The notes: generated by a model not told the origin, from the sequence alone. Shown: positions 50,576-60,144, counted from the stretch's first letter. The stretch is 64,000 bases of DNA from Terrimonas rubra (GCF_042686025.1 NZ_JBHUOZ010000003.1:1550001-1614000), one strand, 5' to 3'. Numbers and translations are program-made.

Positions 50576-53500
50576 TTACCGGATCAGCGTCACCGTTCCT
50601 TTTTTCTCATAACTGCCGCCGGCGGCGCATTCCAGCTCCAGAAAGTATACATAAGTACCTGCAGGCGCTTCCATACTTTTATATTTACCATCCCAGGCAG
50701 TGCTTCTGTCATCGGGAAAAATATCGCGTTTAAAGAATACCAGCTCGCCCCAGCGGTTAAATATTTTGAACGATTTTATTTTATTCACGCCGGTACCCAT
50801 GGCCATAAACAGGTCGTTCTTGCCATCATTATTAGGCGTAAAGGCATTGGGCAAATGAATATTATCGGATGCACAATAAGCAATTACATTCAGGGTATCT
50901 TTTGCTATGCACTGGTACTGGTTCTGCACGGTAATAACGTAATTCATATTGGCGTAAGGCTTACTCACCGGGTTGGGGCAGTCCGTACAACTTAAAAAAT
51001 CGGTAGGTGTCCAGGTCCATTTTACCACGTCGGCGCTGTTGGTAATGGCCAGTTGGTTTTCGGCGCCATATATGCTCCGGATATCCTCACCCGCATTCAC
51101 CCAGGGTAAGGGCCGTACAATCACGTTAATAACAGCCGTATCGGTATAACAGCCATACTGGTCGGTTCCTACCACGGTATAACTGGCATCGGTTAAAGTG
51201 GTAATAACCGGTGTGGGGCTTTGCAGGTTATCAATACCCGTTGTATAATTGATCCAGCGGTAAGTAGCCGCGCCGCTAACACTTAATTGTACTTTATCAC
51301 CATAACAAAGTTCTACCAGTTTTTCTGTTTGCATGGTAAAGGGCTTGGGTACGGTTACTGTTGTTTGCCCCTTGCCTGTACAACCCGCAGCATCAGTAGC
51401 TTCCACGGTATACAGGGTGGTATTAACAGGGCTGGCAAAAGGGTTAGCGATCAGCGGATCGCTTAAACCGGTTACAGGCGACCAGCTATAATCCACACCA
51501 CCCGCAGCAGTCAGTTGTACCGCGTTGGTTTTACAATAAACAGGGTTGGCAGGTGTAATGGTCACTACCGGGTTGGGGTTTACCACTACGGGCTGGGCCA
51601 GTTTTGCAGCAACAGTACAACCGTTCTCGCCGGTCAGCATCAGCGTAGGATGGTAAGTACCGGCTTTATTGTATTGCAGGGTAACCACCGTATCGTTAAC
51701 GGACTGTATATTACCTGAGCCCAGGTCCCAGGTATAACTGTAATTATTTTTAGGCAGGGTAGTAAACAGTTTTACCTGTTCGTTAATGCAAATCACCTGT
51801 TTGGCAATATCCAGGTTAGTAGCCGGCTGCGCTACTACCACCGTATCGGTATACTGGTTAAACATGGTGGCATTATGGTATACATTCAGTCGCACCACGT
51901 ATTTACCCGGTGTGGTATAAATATGACTGGGAGCTGTTTGATTCTCCAGCCTGAAGCCATCACCAAAATCCCATTCCAGTTTGGTATAATTGGCCGATGA
52001 GTTATAATAAAAACTGGCACTTACCGGAGGGCATTTGCTGGCGGTACCAATAAAGCTGGTACTGGTGGTAAATACCGGGTTGGGCGGTAATACGGTTATC
52101 ACCGTGCTCACGGTATCCAGGCAACTGTTATTCAGGCTCCTGGCTATCAGTCTTACTGTATACCTGCCGGGTTGTGTAAATAATTCGGAGGCATTGGCCG
52201 TAGTTACCGTGCTGCCGTTGCCCAATAGCCATTCATAATTAACGGTGCCGGCATTATAGGATTGTGAGTTGTTATAATAATTGATGGTGGTATTTACATT
52301 TACCGTGGTGCCGGTGGAGGTATAAAAGGCAGCTTTGGTGCCATATACTTCTACAGTACGCGACTGGTTATTACTGATGGACTGGCAGCCGCTGGCATCG
52401 CTTACTGTAAGGGTTACATAATAATAACCGGGCCGGGCATAGGTATAATTATTGGACGCTTTGGTGGTTTGAACCACCTGGTTGCCATCGCCCATATTCC
52501 AGCTCCAGCGGGTAATAGGGTTATTGGGCAGGGTTTTAGTGGTATCGTTAAAAGTAACCGGCGATTTAAAGCAGCTTCTGTCGTTCAACACTTCGTAACC
52601 CGCCAGTACACCGGTGGTTTGCAGGTTTACAAAATTGGTGGTATCGTAACAATTGGTGCCGCTGGCAATGATGATAGCCCGTATACGGCCCTGTTTGGGT
52701 GTTTGGGGTGTTAACTGTCCGCTGGCCGATTGGTAAAACTGGTAATTATCCAGTGTGTAATAACTTAAAGGTGTGCCGTCCTCGTACTCAAATTTAATAA
52801 TGCCATAATCATTATTCCAGGTGGTATTGGCCATAAAGGGGTTATCCTCCAGGTTATTGATGGTATACCTTAAAGGCTGGTTAACACAAACAACAGCCCT
52901 GTCCAGCGCTAATACCGGCCTTTGTTTCAGCAATACATTTACGATAACGGAATCCTTTACCGTACAGGCCCCATTGGTAGTAGTGAGTACCACTTTATGC
53001 GTGCCGGTGGTGGTAAACTTATAATCTACTTTCGGTTGTGCCGTAGTGTAGGAAGTGGAGCCCGAGGTGCCAAAATTCCATTGCCAGCTCTGGGCCTGCT
53101 GGCTGCCATCATAAAAACTAACGGTGCCACGGTCATCCAAACAGGTATTTTCGGCCCTGGTAATTTTAGGGAAAGGGGGTACCACTTTTATAATGGCAGG
53201 CTTACGGATGGTATCGTTACACATGCCATTGTAAGCGATCAGCTGCACATCAAAAGTGCCTTCGCGCTCATATTTGTGTACCGAGGAATAATCACCCGTA
53301 CCATCGCCATAATTCCAGCGCAACTGCTCAAAATACCCGGTGGTTTGGTTGATAAAGAAAACAGGTGTATTACCGCAAACGGTAGGTTGTACAGTAAAAT
53401 TAGCCACGGGTTTCTCCCGAACATCAATTACCGAATAAACAGTACTACCGGTACAGCCGTTAGCTGTGGTATAATTTAGGGTAATTGTATAATTACCGCG

Positions 53501-54976
53501 GGTATTATAGGTAATAGTAGGCGAGGCTTCGGTGGAAGTTTGACCATTGCCAAAATTCCAGGTAAAGCTGGTAAGGGTTTCAGTGGTTCGGTATTCAAGT
53601 TTGGTAGTATAAGGGGCACAGCCGCGGGTACCATTGCCGGGTGATACAAATATGCCCACAATGGGTTTGCTTATCGACAATGTTTTGGTAGTGGTAGCCG
53701 AACAGCCATCACGGTTGGTTACTTTCAGGTTGATCCAGTAATAACCGTCCGATGCAAAAGTATGTGAAGCAGCCTGGGTATTGGCCCGTGGCGCATTGTA
53801 ATAATCGTAATTAAAATTCCAGTCCCATTGTACGGCAGTGGCGGTAGTATCCCTGAAATTAAACTGGGCGGGGGCGCCGCATTTACCCACGGTATCAATA
53901 ATAAAGCCGGTAATAACCGGGCGGGCTTTTACTTCCACTGTTTTGGTGATGGATTCGCCACAGGGGCCAAATTCATTCTCCAGCCTTACCTGGTAAGTAC
54001 CGGGTGTAGTAAAGGTGTAATTAAAGTTGGTTACATACCAGCTGCTTACCAGCACATTATTTACATACCAGCGGCTGGATGTAGGGGTAGGGCTGCTGCG
54101 GTTAACAAAATTGGCCGTAGCCATTTCGCAAACAAGGGCCGGTACATCGAAATCAGTTTTATAAAAGCCTATGTTGATATAGTTATTGCGGGTAAAGGTT
54201 TTGCGGCAGCCATCCTGGTTGGTAATGGTAAGCGAAACCGTGTACAGGCCTTCACGGGTATAATGATGGCTGGGGTTGGCAGTGATAGAGGTAGCTCCAT
54301 CGCCAAAATTCCACTGGTAGGTAAAAGGGCCGGGGCCGGTACTTTTATCGGTAAAATTCACCGTGCCTTCATCCTCGCAATAAACCGTACGGTCCGCATC
54401 AAAAGCCGGTTTTAATTCGGGTTTAATGGTGAGTATATTTTCCTTAACAATGGTTTTGCTGCAACCGGTACTGGTAATAGCCGTAAGGCTTACCGTAGCC
54501 GTTTGCTCGCGGTTATAATAATGGGTAGTGGTAGGCGAGTAGGCTACCTGGGTACGGCCATTGCCAAAATCCCAGTGCCAGCGGGCAACGGTAATATCGC
54601 TACTGGCGGTAAAAGTGGTGGCATCGGGTATACAGGTAACAGCGGGGTTTACCGTAAAATCAATAACCGGGCTTTTATTTACGGTAATGGTTTTGGTTTG
54701 GGTAGCTGTCTGGGCGCCATCCGTTACTTTAAGGGTGATGGTATAGCTTTTTTCCTCGGTAAAAATGGCGCTGGTATTTTTAAGGTCCGAGCGGTTGCCA
54801 TTATCAAAACTCCACTCCCAAACTGCATTGGCACTGGCACCGGTGCTGGTATTGGTAAAATTAATAACCAGGGGCGAACAGCCGGATGATTTATCCATCA
54901 CAAAATCGGCCCGCAACTGCGCCTGCAGCAAGCCGGTTAGCAAACAAAGTAATAGGGTTAGTTGGTGGCGTAACAT
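50576..54976 (-). CDS. Giant PKD-repeat protein with type IX secretion (CHU_C) C-terminal domain
   Basis: From the ATG at 54976 the protein is 1,466 residues with a signal peptide (MLRHQLTLLLCLLTGLLQAQ). At least eleven PKD-like repeats are marked by variants of WxFGDG (WHWDFGNGR, YQWNFGDGA, FTWNFGNGQ, LRWNYGDGT, WSWNMGDGN, LEWDFGDGF, YTWDLGSGN). The last 90 residues (LPNAFTPNNDGKNDLFMAMG, FKIFNRWGELVFFKRD, and WDGKYKSMEAPAGTYVYFLEL) are the gliding-associated CHU_C or type B sorting signal recognised by the type IX secretion system. It is probably a cell-surface or secreted adhesin or matrix protein. Upstream in-frame codons before 54976 are rejected as start. Confidence 0.95.
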   Translation of the reverse strand: MLRHQLTLLLCLLTGLLQAQLRADFVMDKSSGCSPLVINFTNTSTGASANAVWEWSFDNGNRSDLKNTSAIFTEEKSYTITLKVTDGAQTATQTKTITVNKSPVIDFTVNPAVTCIPDATTFTASSDITVARWHWDFGNGRTQVAYSPTTTHYYNREQTATVSLTAITSTGCSKTIVKENILTIKPELKPAFDADRTVYCEDEGTVNFTDKSTGPGPFTYQWNFGDGATSITANPSHHYTREGLYTVSLTITNQDGCRKTFTRNNYINIGFYKTDFDVPALVCEMATANFVNRSSPTPTSSRWYVNNVLVSSWYVTNFNYTFTTPGTYQVRLENEFGPCGESITKTVEVKARPVITGFIIDTVGKCGAPAQFNFRDTTATAVQWDWNFNYDYYNAPRANTQAASHTFASDGYYWINLKVTNRDGCSATTTKTLSISKPIVGIFVSPGNGTRGCAPYTTKLEYRTTETLTSFTWNFGNGQTSTEASPTITYNTRGNYTITLNYTTANGCTGSTVYSVIDVREKPVANFTVQPTVCGNTPVFFINQTTGYFEQLRWNYGDGTGDYSSVHKYEREGTFDVQLIAYNGMCNDTIRKPAIIKVVPPFPKITRAENTCLDDRGTVSFYDGSQQAQSWQWNFGTSGSTSYTTAQPKVDYKFTTTGTHKVVLTTTNGACTVKDSVIVNVLLKQRPVLALDRAVVCVNQPLRYTINNLEDNPFMANTTWNNDYGIIKFEYEDGTPLSYYTLDNYQFYQSASGQLTPQTPKQGRIRAIIIASGTNCYDTTNFVNLQTTGVLAGYEVLNDRSCFKSPVTFNDTTKTLPNNPITRWSWNMGDGNQVVQTTKASNNYTYARPGYYYVTLTVSDASGCQSISNNQSRTVEVYGTKAAFYTSTGTTVNVNTTINYYNNSQSYNAGTVNYEWLLGNGSTVTTANASELFTQPGRYTVRLIARSLNNSCLDTVSTVITVLPPNPVFTTSTSFIGTASKCPPVSASFYYNSSANYTKLEWDFGDGFRLENQTAPSHIYTTPGKYVVRLNVYHNATMFNQYTDTVVVAQPATNLDIAKQVICINEQVKLFTTLPKNNYSYTWDLGSGNIQSVNDTVVTLQYNKAGTYHPTLMLTGENGCTVAAKLAQPVVVNPNPVVTITPANPVYCKTNAVQLTAAGGVDYSWSPVTGLSDPLIANPFASPVNTTLYTVEATDAAGCTGKGQTTVTVPKPFTMQTEKLVELCYGDKVQLSVSGAATYRWINYTTGIDNLQSPTPVITTLTDASYTVVGTDQYGCYTDTAVINVIVRPLPWVNAGEDIRSIYGAENQLAITNSADVVKWTWTPTDFLSCTDCPNPVSKPYANMNYVITVQNQYQCIAKDTLNVIAYCASDNIHLPNAFTPNNDGKNDLFMAMGTGVNKIKSFKIFNRWGELVFFKRDIFPDDRSTAWDGKYKSMEAPAGTYVYFLELECAAGGSYEKKGTVTLIR

Positions 54977-55078
54977 GTGGTGGTACAGTGCGTAATGGTT
55001 GTTTTGTGGCACAAGATAGCCTATAATGGGCAGATGGTAAAGGTTGGGGGATGTTAAAGTTAAATTAAGCCGTGCCAA

Positions 55079-55381
55079 GGATAAAGTGGGTAGCCCATCC
55101 TAACAACTGTCGGGACATATTGAGTGAGAACTACAAACGCATACCTCGTTCCTAGCACGGCACCATTTTTAGTAAACTAAGGAGGAACACCATAATAAAA
55201 CACTACATGCTTTATAGACAATATGACATTAGTAATTACTGTAAAATATTAGAGGAGGAAAAGTAAAGTGGTGAGGGTTTCTTGCAAAGAGGTCATTATA
55301 CTCTGCGAGCTGTAGTTGCATATGCCAGTAATTCGTTCCTTGACTTATATTATATGATGCTGTTTACAAACCAATTTTAAA
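55079..55381. other. Gene-free junction between the PKD gene and the accessory cassette
   Basis: About 300 bases without an ATG-initiated gene of useful length. Two purine-rich AGGAGG words occur (about 55181 and 55251) without a following plausible frame. A frame reading HYTLRAVVAYASNSFLDLYY lies near the cassette end but lacks a start and may be a remnant. Base composition shifts to AT-rich here, consistent with an insertion boundary. Confidence 0.4.
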
Positions 55382-56359
55382 TCACTTTTTAATTAACCCT
55401 ACCTGCCTGGCAATATCTATAGTAAATTTTGCCATGGGTCGCTTATGTATATCCTCTTCAGAGGAATAATTACCTAATAGTATTCTATTAAAGATACCGG
55501 GTGTTGTAAATAATTTAGGAAATTGTTTTTTCAGTTTTAGTCTGTATGGTGCAGTATAAACTTCCGCCTTCAGGATTAATTCCTCCGCCAAATCCTTCTG
55601 CGTATCATATATTCCCTGGATGTCAAAAACCTCCTGAAATTTTTTAACAGTAGGTAAAACTGGTGGTTCGTTAAAGGTAAAGTTTATATCTTCTATCTTT
55701 CTGCTTAGCAAATAATTGGCAACACTGCCGGGAACTAAGTTAAATTTGAAAGAGGATATAATTGACGTTTTAGAATCGCTATAAAGCAAAAATTCCAAAT
55801 CATGGAAACTTTTGCAATTATTACAACTACCACATACCGGATAAAGATTATACAGTGAAATGCTGAAGCAAGGGTATTTTGATTTAGGCCAATAATGATC
55901 TACCTGGAATTTGGCTTTGTATGTAAATTTCTGTTTTGTCCTTAGCTGTGTTACTTTTTCTATCGCAACAGTTAAATGTGCATTACAGTACACACAGGAT
56001 TTAATACCAATTTTGCGAAAATATTTAGGATAAAAATCCGATCGCCTTGTTGTATATCCCAATTCCTTTATAAGCCTGTTTCTAAAACTTTCAAATTGTT
56101 TACTTGCCATATCCGCGGGCGTTATGATCTTATCAAATGCTTGTCGATATTGGTCTAGTTTTTTTGGTTTAGCAATGATCAAATCCTTTGAATGTGAAAT
56201 GATTTCATTTATATAATCTTTCTTTTCTCTGGTCAACTTCAGTCTTTTATCGCTACGCATTCTATTTAAGTTATTTACCAGCTGAACGATGAATGTATCG
56301 ATCTCGGTGTTAAAAACGCCAATGGTATTATCAACGATTTTATATGGAATGGCTATCAT
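55382..56359 (-). CDS. HNH endonuclease, PtuB-like
   Basis: The 325-residue protein carries an HNH/His-Me finger nuclease motif in its middle: the zinc-type pair CVYC (residues 122-125), FQVDHYWPKSKYP with catalytic D154/H155, NLYPVCGSCNNCK with N171, C176, C179. This arrangement (CxxC, DH, N, CxxCN) is that of HNH nucleases paired with ABC-type ATPases in anti-phage systems such as Septu PtuB. Its N-terminal 115 residues are helical and its C-terminal 140 residues have no recognised domain. The start codon overlaps the ATPase stop by one base (TAATG), so the two are probably translated together. Codons are AT-rich relative to neighbours. Confidence 0.88.
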   Translation of the reverse strand: MIAIPYKIVDNTIGVFNTEIDTFIVQLVNNLNRMRSDKRLKLTREKKDYINEIISHSKDLIIAKPKKLDQYRQAFDKIITPADMASKQFESFRNRLIKELGYTTRRSDFYPKYFRKIGIKSCVYCNAHLTVAIEKVTQLRTKQKFTYKAKFQVDHYWPKSKYPCFSISLYNLYPVCGSCNNCKSFHDLEFLLYSDSKTSIISSFKFNLVPGSVANYLLSRKIEDINFTFNEPPVLPTVKKFQEVFDIQGIYDTQKDLAEELILKAEVYTAPYRLKLKKQFPKLFTTPGIFNRILLGNYSSEEDIHKRPMAKFTIDIARQVGLIKK

Positions 56360-59091
56360 TACCTTTTCAATTTAAGATTCTGAAGTCTTATTATTTCTTT
56401 ATCTATATCTTCAATAGAAATCTCACTTTCATGTAAACCTATTTTTTCTCTGTACAACTCCATAAGGCTTTCTTTTACTAATGGTTCCCCTATAAGTTGA
56501 ATTGTTTTATACAGTTCGTCTTTAAGCTTCTCCTTATTGCTATCGGGTTTTGTCCAAACCTCAAGTTGCCTGATAATTTCTTGAATCTTATCGTTGGCAA
56601 ACTTACCCATAAATCCATTTTCAAGGAAAAAATCATTCGCTAATAAATCATGAATATTTGCTCCGAATGTTTGTTCGTTATTATTTGCAGGTACACTTTT
56701 TCTTGTTTTCTTATCAACAGTTAATCTCAGTATATTGGATGACGGAATGTCTGAAAGAATGAAGGGCGAGTGGGTAATAAACAGTAAATTGATATTATGA
56801 ATTTCATTTTCCAGCGGAATTGTTTTGATCCTGTGTAATAAATTGCTGATGTAAGTCCTTTGCATTTCCGGATGGAAGTAAAGCTCCACTTCATCAAATA
56901 CAATATTGATGTTATTGTACTTGTTGGATTCTTCCTCATACATTACAGATGCAATATTGTAGATGTGATAAGCAATTGTATTAATAGAAAATATTTGCTG
57001 CTTTTCACCGGAGCTTAACTGGTTGAATGTACCTCCATGGTCGAACGCTAGATTGATTTTAAAGAATGATGGCGGAACAAGCTCTATAGTACGGACATCT
57101 GATATTTCCTTAATTTCCCGAATCTCCCTGGCTATTGTCAAAATTTGATTATCGCCTTCTTTGTAAATTCCGTATTTCAAATAATTTATAGCTTGCCTGA
57201 GCTTAAAAGTGATGTGGCTTGTATCTTTAAGAAGAGCTTCTGTGTACTCTTTCAATTTATTAGCATCTGATGTAAGCCAACTTGGTAAATCCTTAAATTT
57301 TTTAAATTTTGAATATTTTTCTGCAATATCTATCACTTTCAGATAAATATATTCCTTTGCTTCTTTCTCAAGCTCTGTTGGAACATTTTGAATTGTGCCC
57401 AAAAGAGCATTGATTACTTTCCTAATTTGACCGCTATTTAGCTTTTTATAGTTAAATGATTGGCGTTTTCGTTCTAGTTTTGCTTTGTCAAATTCAAGGA
57501 TAAGCTTTACGGGTGTTGAATTGGGGGTTAATTCTGGTACATTTTTTTTCTCAAAGTCAATCAATCCAGGCTCCAGGATATTGGATAGCATCCTGGATTT
57601 TGCCAATCCTTCTTCATTATTAACATTAATATTGCCCTCGTTTCTTAAGGGATTTAAGACAATAGGAGTCTGATAGCTATCATTCTTATGGAATAGGGGA
57701 TAAATCCAATTGCCAATTATGTTTGTATTGAGTGCATATAGTGAGTAATTCACTACAATTGTGTAACAAAAACGTTCTATGTCAAATGTTTTAATGTTGA
57801 TCTTTTCTTTTGAAATGCTGTATTTTTTATTATCGCTGTCCAACTTATACTCAAAAATTTCAACTAAGTTACCTACAGATATTTTATAGAGTTTGTCCAG
57901 CTTAATAAACAAATCCGCATATACATCTTCATCAGCAAGCTTCTCTGTAGATTTTATTTTTTTAACAAAGGCTATTTTATTGATTACGAGGTACAACAAT
58001 TCTGCTATTGTACTTTTCCCAGATCCATTCTTGCCTACTATAGAAGAGATGGATATTTTTAGATCTTTCTGGCTGTACAGATCGACCTCTTTGTCGGAGT
58101 TGTAAATAATAATATCATCGCTTTGGGGATCAAACTGGTAGGCTTGATAAAACTGATAAAGCTGGCCCTGCGTGAGATTTTTTAAATGTTGCTGTTCTTT
58201 TTGGGAATCTGCCTTTTTTGAGGGTTTTCCCGGCCGTAAAGCAACGATCTGAAATCCACTTATCCGTTCCTTTTGTTTACGTATCACTTCTTCCTCAACT
58301 TCAAATTTGGTGAGGCCACCCCTTCCTTTTTGAGAAATAACAGCAACAGTACTCTCACTTAAGTTGTTTACAACAACTGTTTTATCTGAATACAGATAAG
58401 CATCTCTAACAAAATTTCTGATAACATTTTCATTCGAATCAAGGCCCCTAGATAACTGAAATTTATTGTTACATAAGTCATAGTATTCCTTATAGTTACG
58501 TGGCCGTTGAGATATTACATCAAACGTCCTGAGAAGCTCAACTGTGTTTCGGTCTAATGGGATAAAAACATCGGAGTCTATCCAGAACAGGAACATAGTT
58601 AAAGAAGCAATGTCCAGCCCGCGCCATTCTTTAAGGGCTACAAAATGTTTGTTTTGTAATCCTTTTATACTTTGGTTCATTATAGCATCAAACATTTCCC
58701 ATATCTGGTTTTGCACCTTCCAGCCTCGATATTGAACGATCTGGGTGATCACAGGTGAAGGGCATCCTTCAAAAGAAGTATGAGGGTCTACATGTTTGTC
58801 GGAATTTAAGGCTTCCAGTAAAGAATTAATAATATTAATACGTTTGCTCTCAATTTTTGAATAGTTAAAACTCGCAAATATCTGGATGGGGTCTAAGCCC
58901 CATTCCGATATCCGGGAGAGTCGGTCTCGAAACAGTCTTCCTTTATTTAGTTTGGCAAATCTCGTTTCTTTAAGACGATCATATAGCTGTTGCGCAGGGT
59001 TCTCCAGGCTTCCTTTATAGTCTTGATGCAGTAGTACTGCAATATGCCGGTATACTTCGTGCCAAGTGGTTAATTGTGTGTGCTGTGGCAT
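56359..59091 (-). CDS. Large ABC/SMC-type ATPase with N-terminal extension, PtuA-like
   Basis: The 910-residue protein has a C-terminal ABC-type ATPase: Walker A GKNGSGKST (353-361), signature LSSGEKQQ (692-699), Walker B INIVFDEVELYFHP (728-741), and H-switch ITHSPF (772-777). A long insertion lies between Walker A and signature (coiled coil about 540-665). This is the AAA_15/AAA_21-like class found in OLD, Septu and retron effectors. The first 340 residues are an extra region; residues 153-187 (LKEWRGLDIASLTMFLFWID then PLDRNTVELL) resemble the helix-hairpin-helix and aspartate of DNA glycosylases. The next gene encodes an HNH nuclease, and an HTH gene precedes it by 46 bases. AT-rich codons mark the cassette as acquired. 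Probable role: sensing of DNA or phage activity and control of the nuclease; this is inference. Confidence 0.85.
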   Translation of the reverse strand: MPQHTQLTTWHEVYRHIAVLLHQDYKGSLENPAQQLYDRLKETRFAKLNKGRLFRDRLSRISEWGLDPIQIFASFNYSKIESKRINIINSLLEALNSDKHVDPHTSFEGCPSPVITQIVQYRGWKVQNQIWEMFDAIMNQSIKGLQNKHFVALKEWRGLDIASLTMFLFWIDSDVFIPLDRNTVELLRTFDVISQRPRNYKEYYDLCNNKFQLSRGLDSNENVIRNFVRDAYLYSDKTVVVNNLSESTVAVISQKGRGGLTKFEVEEEVIRKQKERISGFQIVALRPGKPSKKADSQKEQQHLKNLTQGQLYQFYQAYQFDPQSDDIIIYNSDKEVDLYSQKDLKISISSIVGKNGSGKSTIAELLYLVINKIAFVKKIKSTEKLADEDVYADLFIKLDKLYKISVGNLVEIFEYKLDSDNKKYSISKEKINIKTFDIERFCYTIVVNYSLYALNTNIIGNWIYPLFHKNDSYQTPIVLNPLRNEGNINVNNEEGLAKSRMLSNILEPGLIDFEKKNVPELTPNSTPVKLILEFDKAKLERKRQSFNYKKLNSGQIRKVINALLGTIQNVPTELEKEAKEYIYLKVIDIAEKYSKFKKFKDLPSWLTSDANKLKEYTEALLKDTSHITFKLRQAINYLKYGIYKEGDNQILTIAREIREIKEISDVRTIELVPPSFFKINLAFDHGGTFNQLSSGEKQQIFSINTIAYHIYNIASVMYEEESNKYNNINIVFDEVELYFHPEMQRTYISNLLHRIKTIPLENEIHNINLLFITHSPFILSDIPSSNILRLTVDKKTRKSVPANNNEQTFGANIHDLLANDFFLENGFMGKFANDKIQEIIRQLEVWTKPDSNKEKLKDELYKTIQLIGEPLVKESLMELYREKIGLHESEISIEDIDKEIIRLQNLKLKR

Positions 59092-59137
59092 AGTAATTTC
59101 TTTATGCGGCGGAGTGTTTTTACCGTGTAGGGTGCAT

Positions 59138-59560
59138 TTATTTGTTTTCTATTAAGCGCTCAAACCTCGTCATCATCTCTTCCTTCTCCTTCAGCATTCT
59201 TTCGTACAATGCAATCTTTTCATCATACAACTCAACAATTTTGTCAATTGGATTGAATGAACATTGATAATTCATCGCTGATGCTATTGCATTATCCTTA
59301 AAGTCGTGAAATGTATTTGCAATAACATGGATAGCCTGATCATCACTCATATTTTTAAAAGCATCTACTGGCAGCTTCATAATATCGGCTACACGTTGGA
59401 GTAGGGGAGCATCAATGGTTTCCTTTTGTTCCAGAAGGGAGATCTTTTGCTGGTTCCAATCCTCGCCCAGCTCGTAAGCCAGGGCATCCTGTTTAATGCC
59501 CAGCATTTCCCTAAAACGTTTTACGTTGCGGCCTTCGTGTATTTTACTGTTTGTTGGCAT
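59138..59560 (-). CDS. Xre/Cro-type helix-turn-helix protein with C-terminal coiled coil
   Basis: The 140-residue protein begins MPTNSKIHEGRNVKRFREML with an Xre-type HTH (IKQDALAYELGEDWNQQKISLLEQKETIDAPLLQRVADIM, about residues 20-60), then a middle domain (IHVIANTFHDFKDNAIASAMNYQCSFNPIDKIVELYDEK) and a glutamate/methionine-rich C-terminal coiled coil (YERMLKEKEEMMTRFERLIE). The start at 59560 is preferred because the upstream -7 element leaves too little room for the other ATG at 59578. It is the first gene of the three-gene cassette, so probably its autoregulator. Related proteins also occur alone in Bacteroidota genomes, so it may not be part of the nuclease machinery itself. Confidence 0.85.
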   Translation of the reverse strand: MPTNSKIHEGRNVKRFREMLGIKQDALAYELGEDWNQQKISLLEQKETIDAPLLQRVADIMKLPVDAFKNMSDDQAIHVIANTFHDFKDNAIASAMNYQCSFNPIDKIVELYDEKIALYERMLKEKEEMMTRFERLIENK

Positions 59561-59584
59561 AGTGTGGAGTGTTGTCATAAGTGG

Positions 59585-59592
59585 CAAATTTA
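59585..59592 (-). promoter_or_regulatory. -7 promoter element of the HTH-ATPase-HNH operon
   Basis: The minus strand reads TAAATTTG, matching TAnnTTTG, 25 bases before the preferred HTH start codon. No further promoter element is seen between the three genes, supporting a single transcript. Confidence 0.55.
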
Positions 59593-59722
59593 ATTAATCT
59601 GCGGCAAGGCAGCTATTTAAAGATAAGTAAAATACAAACAGCCCGTACGTAAATTACAAACTAAAACAGTGGGTTACAGCAATACGGCAGCGTTGTTTTG
59701 GGGCATTAAAAACACCACCATT

Positions 59723-59959
59723 ATGAATACACCCCAAAACCCAACCCCGCCCGTAAACCGCCAGCTTACCATGAGCAGTAAACATTTTTTACGTGGCGTG
59801 GGTATATACAGCCGGTATTATGTACACTTTCCGGCCCTCTTACTGGCCGGTAAATGGCTGCAGGATTGCGGCTTTAAGGAGGGCCAGCAGGTAAATGTTA
59901 GCTGCGAAGAAGGCCGGTTAACTATTACTTTAACGGGCAAGCAGGCCCTGCCAGTCTAG
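59723..59959 (+). CDS. SymE-family toxin-like protein
   Basis: From the ATG at 59723 the protein has 78 residues. NRQLTMSSKHFLRGVG is followed by the SymE signature FPALLLAGKWLQDCGFKEGQQVNVSCEEGRLTITLTG. SymE in E. coli is an SOS-induced toxin with an AbrB-like fold, repressed by an antisense RNA (SymR) over its 5' end. An antisense RNA may exist here but cannot be seen directly. Next to it are the divergent HTH-ATPase-HNH operon and the convergent ORF6N gene. A GTG at 59669 or the ATG 16 codons in are possible alternative starts. Confidence 0.75.
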   Translation: MNTPQNPTPPVNRQLTMSSKHFLRGVGIYSRYYVHFPALLLAGKWLQDCGFKEGQQVNVSCEEGRLTITLTGKQALPV

Positions 59960-59993
59960 CATTATATTAAGCATAGTTATGCATCCACCCCGA

Positions 59994-60028
59994 TCAACTT
60001 GAGGTCACAATTTGTGACCTCAAGTTGA
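59994..60028. repeat. 31-35 bp palindrome, copy A (downstream of SymE and ORF6N genes)
   Basis: Arms TCAACTTGAGGTCACAA and TTGTGACCTCAAGTTGA are perfect reverse complements around one T (17+1+17). The central 31 bases match copies B (60456-60486) and C (60730-60760), except for the central base. It starts 35 bases after the SymE stop and lies 117 bases after the ORF6N stop. Confidence 0.9.
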
Positions 60029-60144
60029 ATACCTTTCAGGTGCAGGATACAGTTATTTAAAATAGGGAATTAACAGACCAGTTAAGCACAGGCAGTACTG
60101 CCGCTTTGCAATAAGTATAATCAATTTTATAAGCCGGTAAGTAT

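Noticed and set aside
50576..54976. Many long open frames on the plus strand opposite the PKD gene (for example 52922-53479 and 53828-54415)
   Set aside because: They are antisense shadows caused by the gene's codon pattern; the PKD protein is complete and well supported.
55260..55380. Possible remnant gene reading HYTLRAVVAYASNSFLDLYY next to the cassette
   Set aside because: The frame follows a stop codon, has no start codon until near its end, and is only about 37 codons.
55382..59560. Retron-associated version of the ATPase-HNH pair
   Set aside because: No reverse transcriptase gene and no visible msr/msd-type RNA region next to the cassette.
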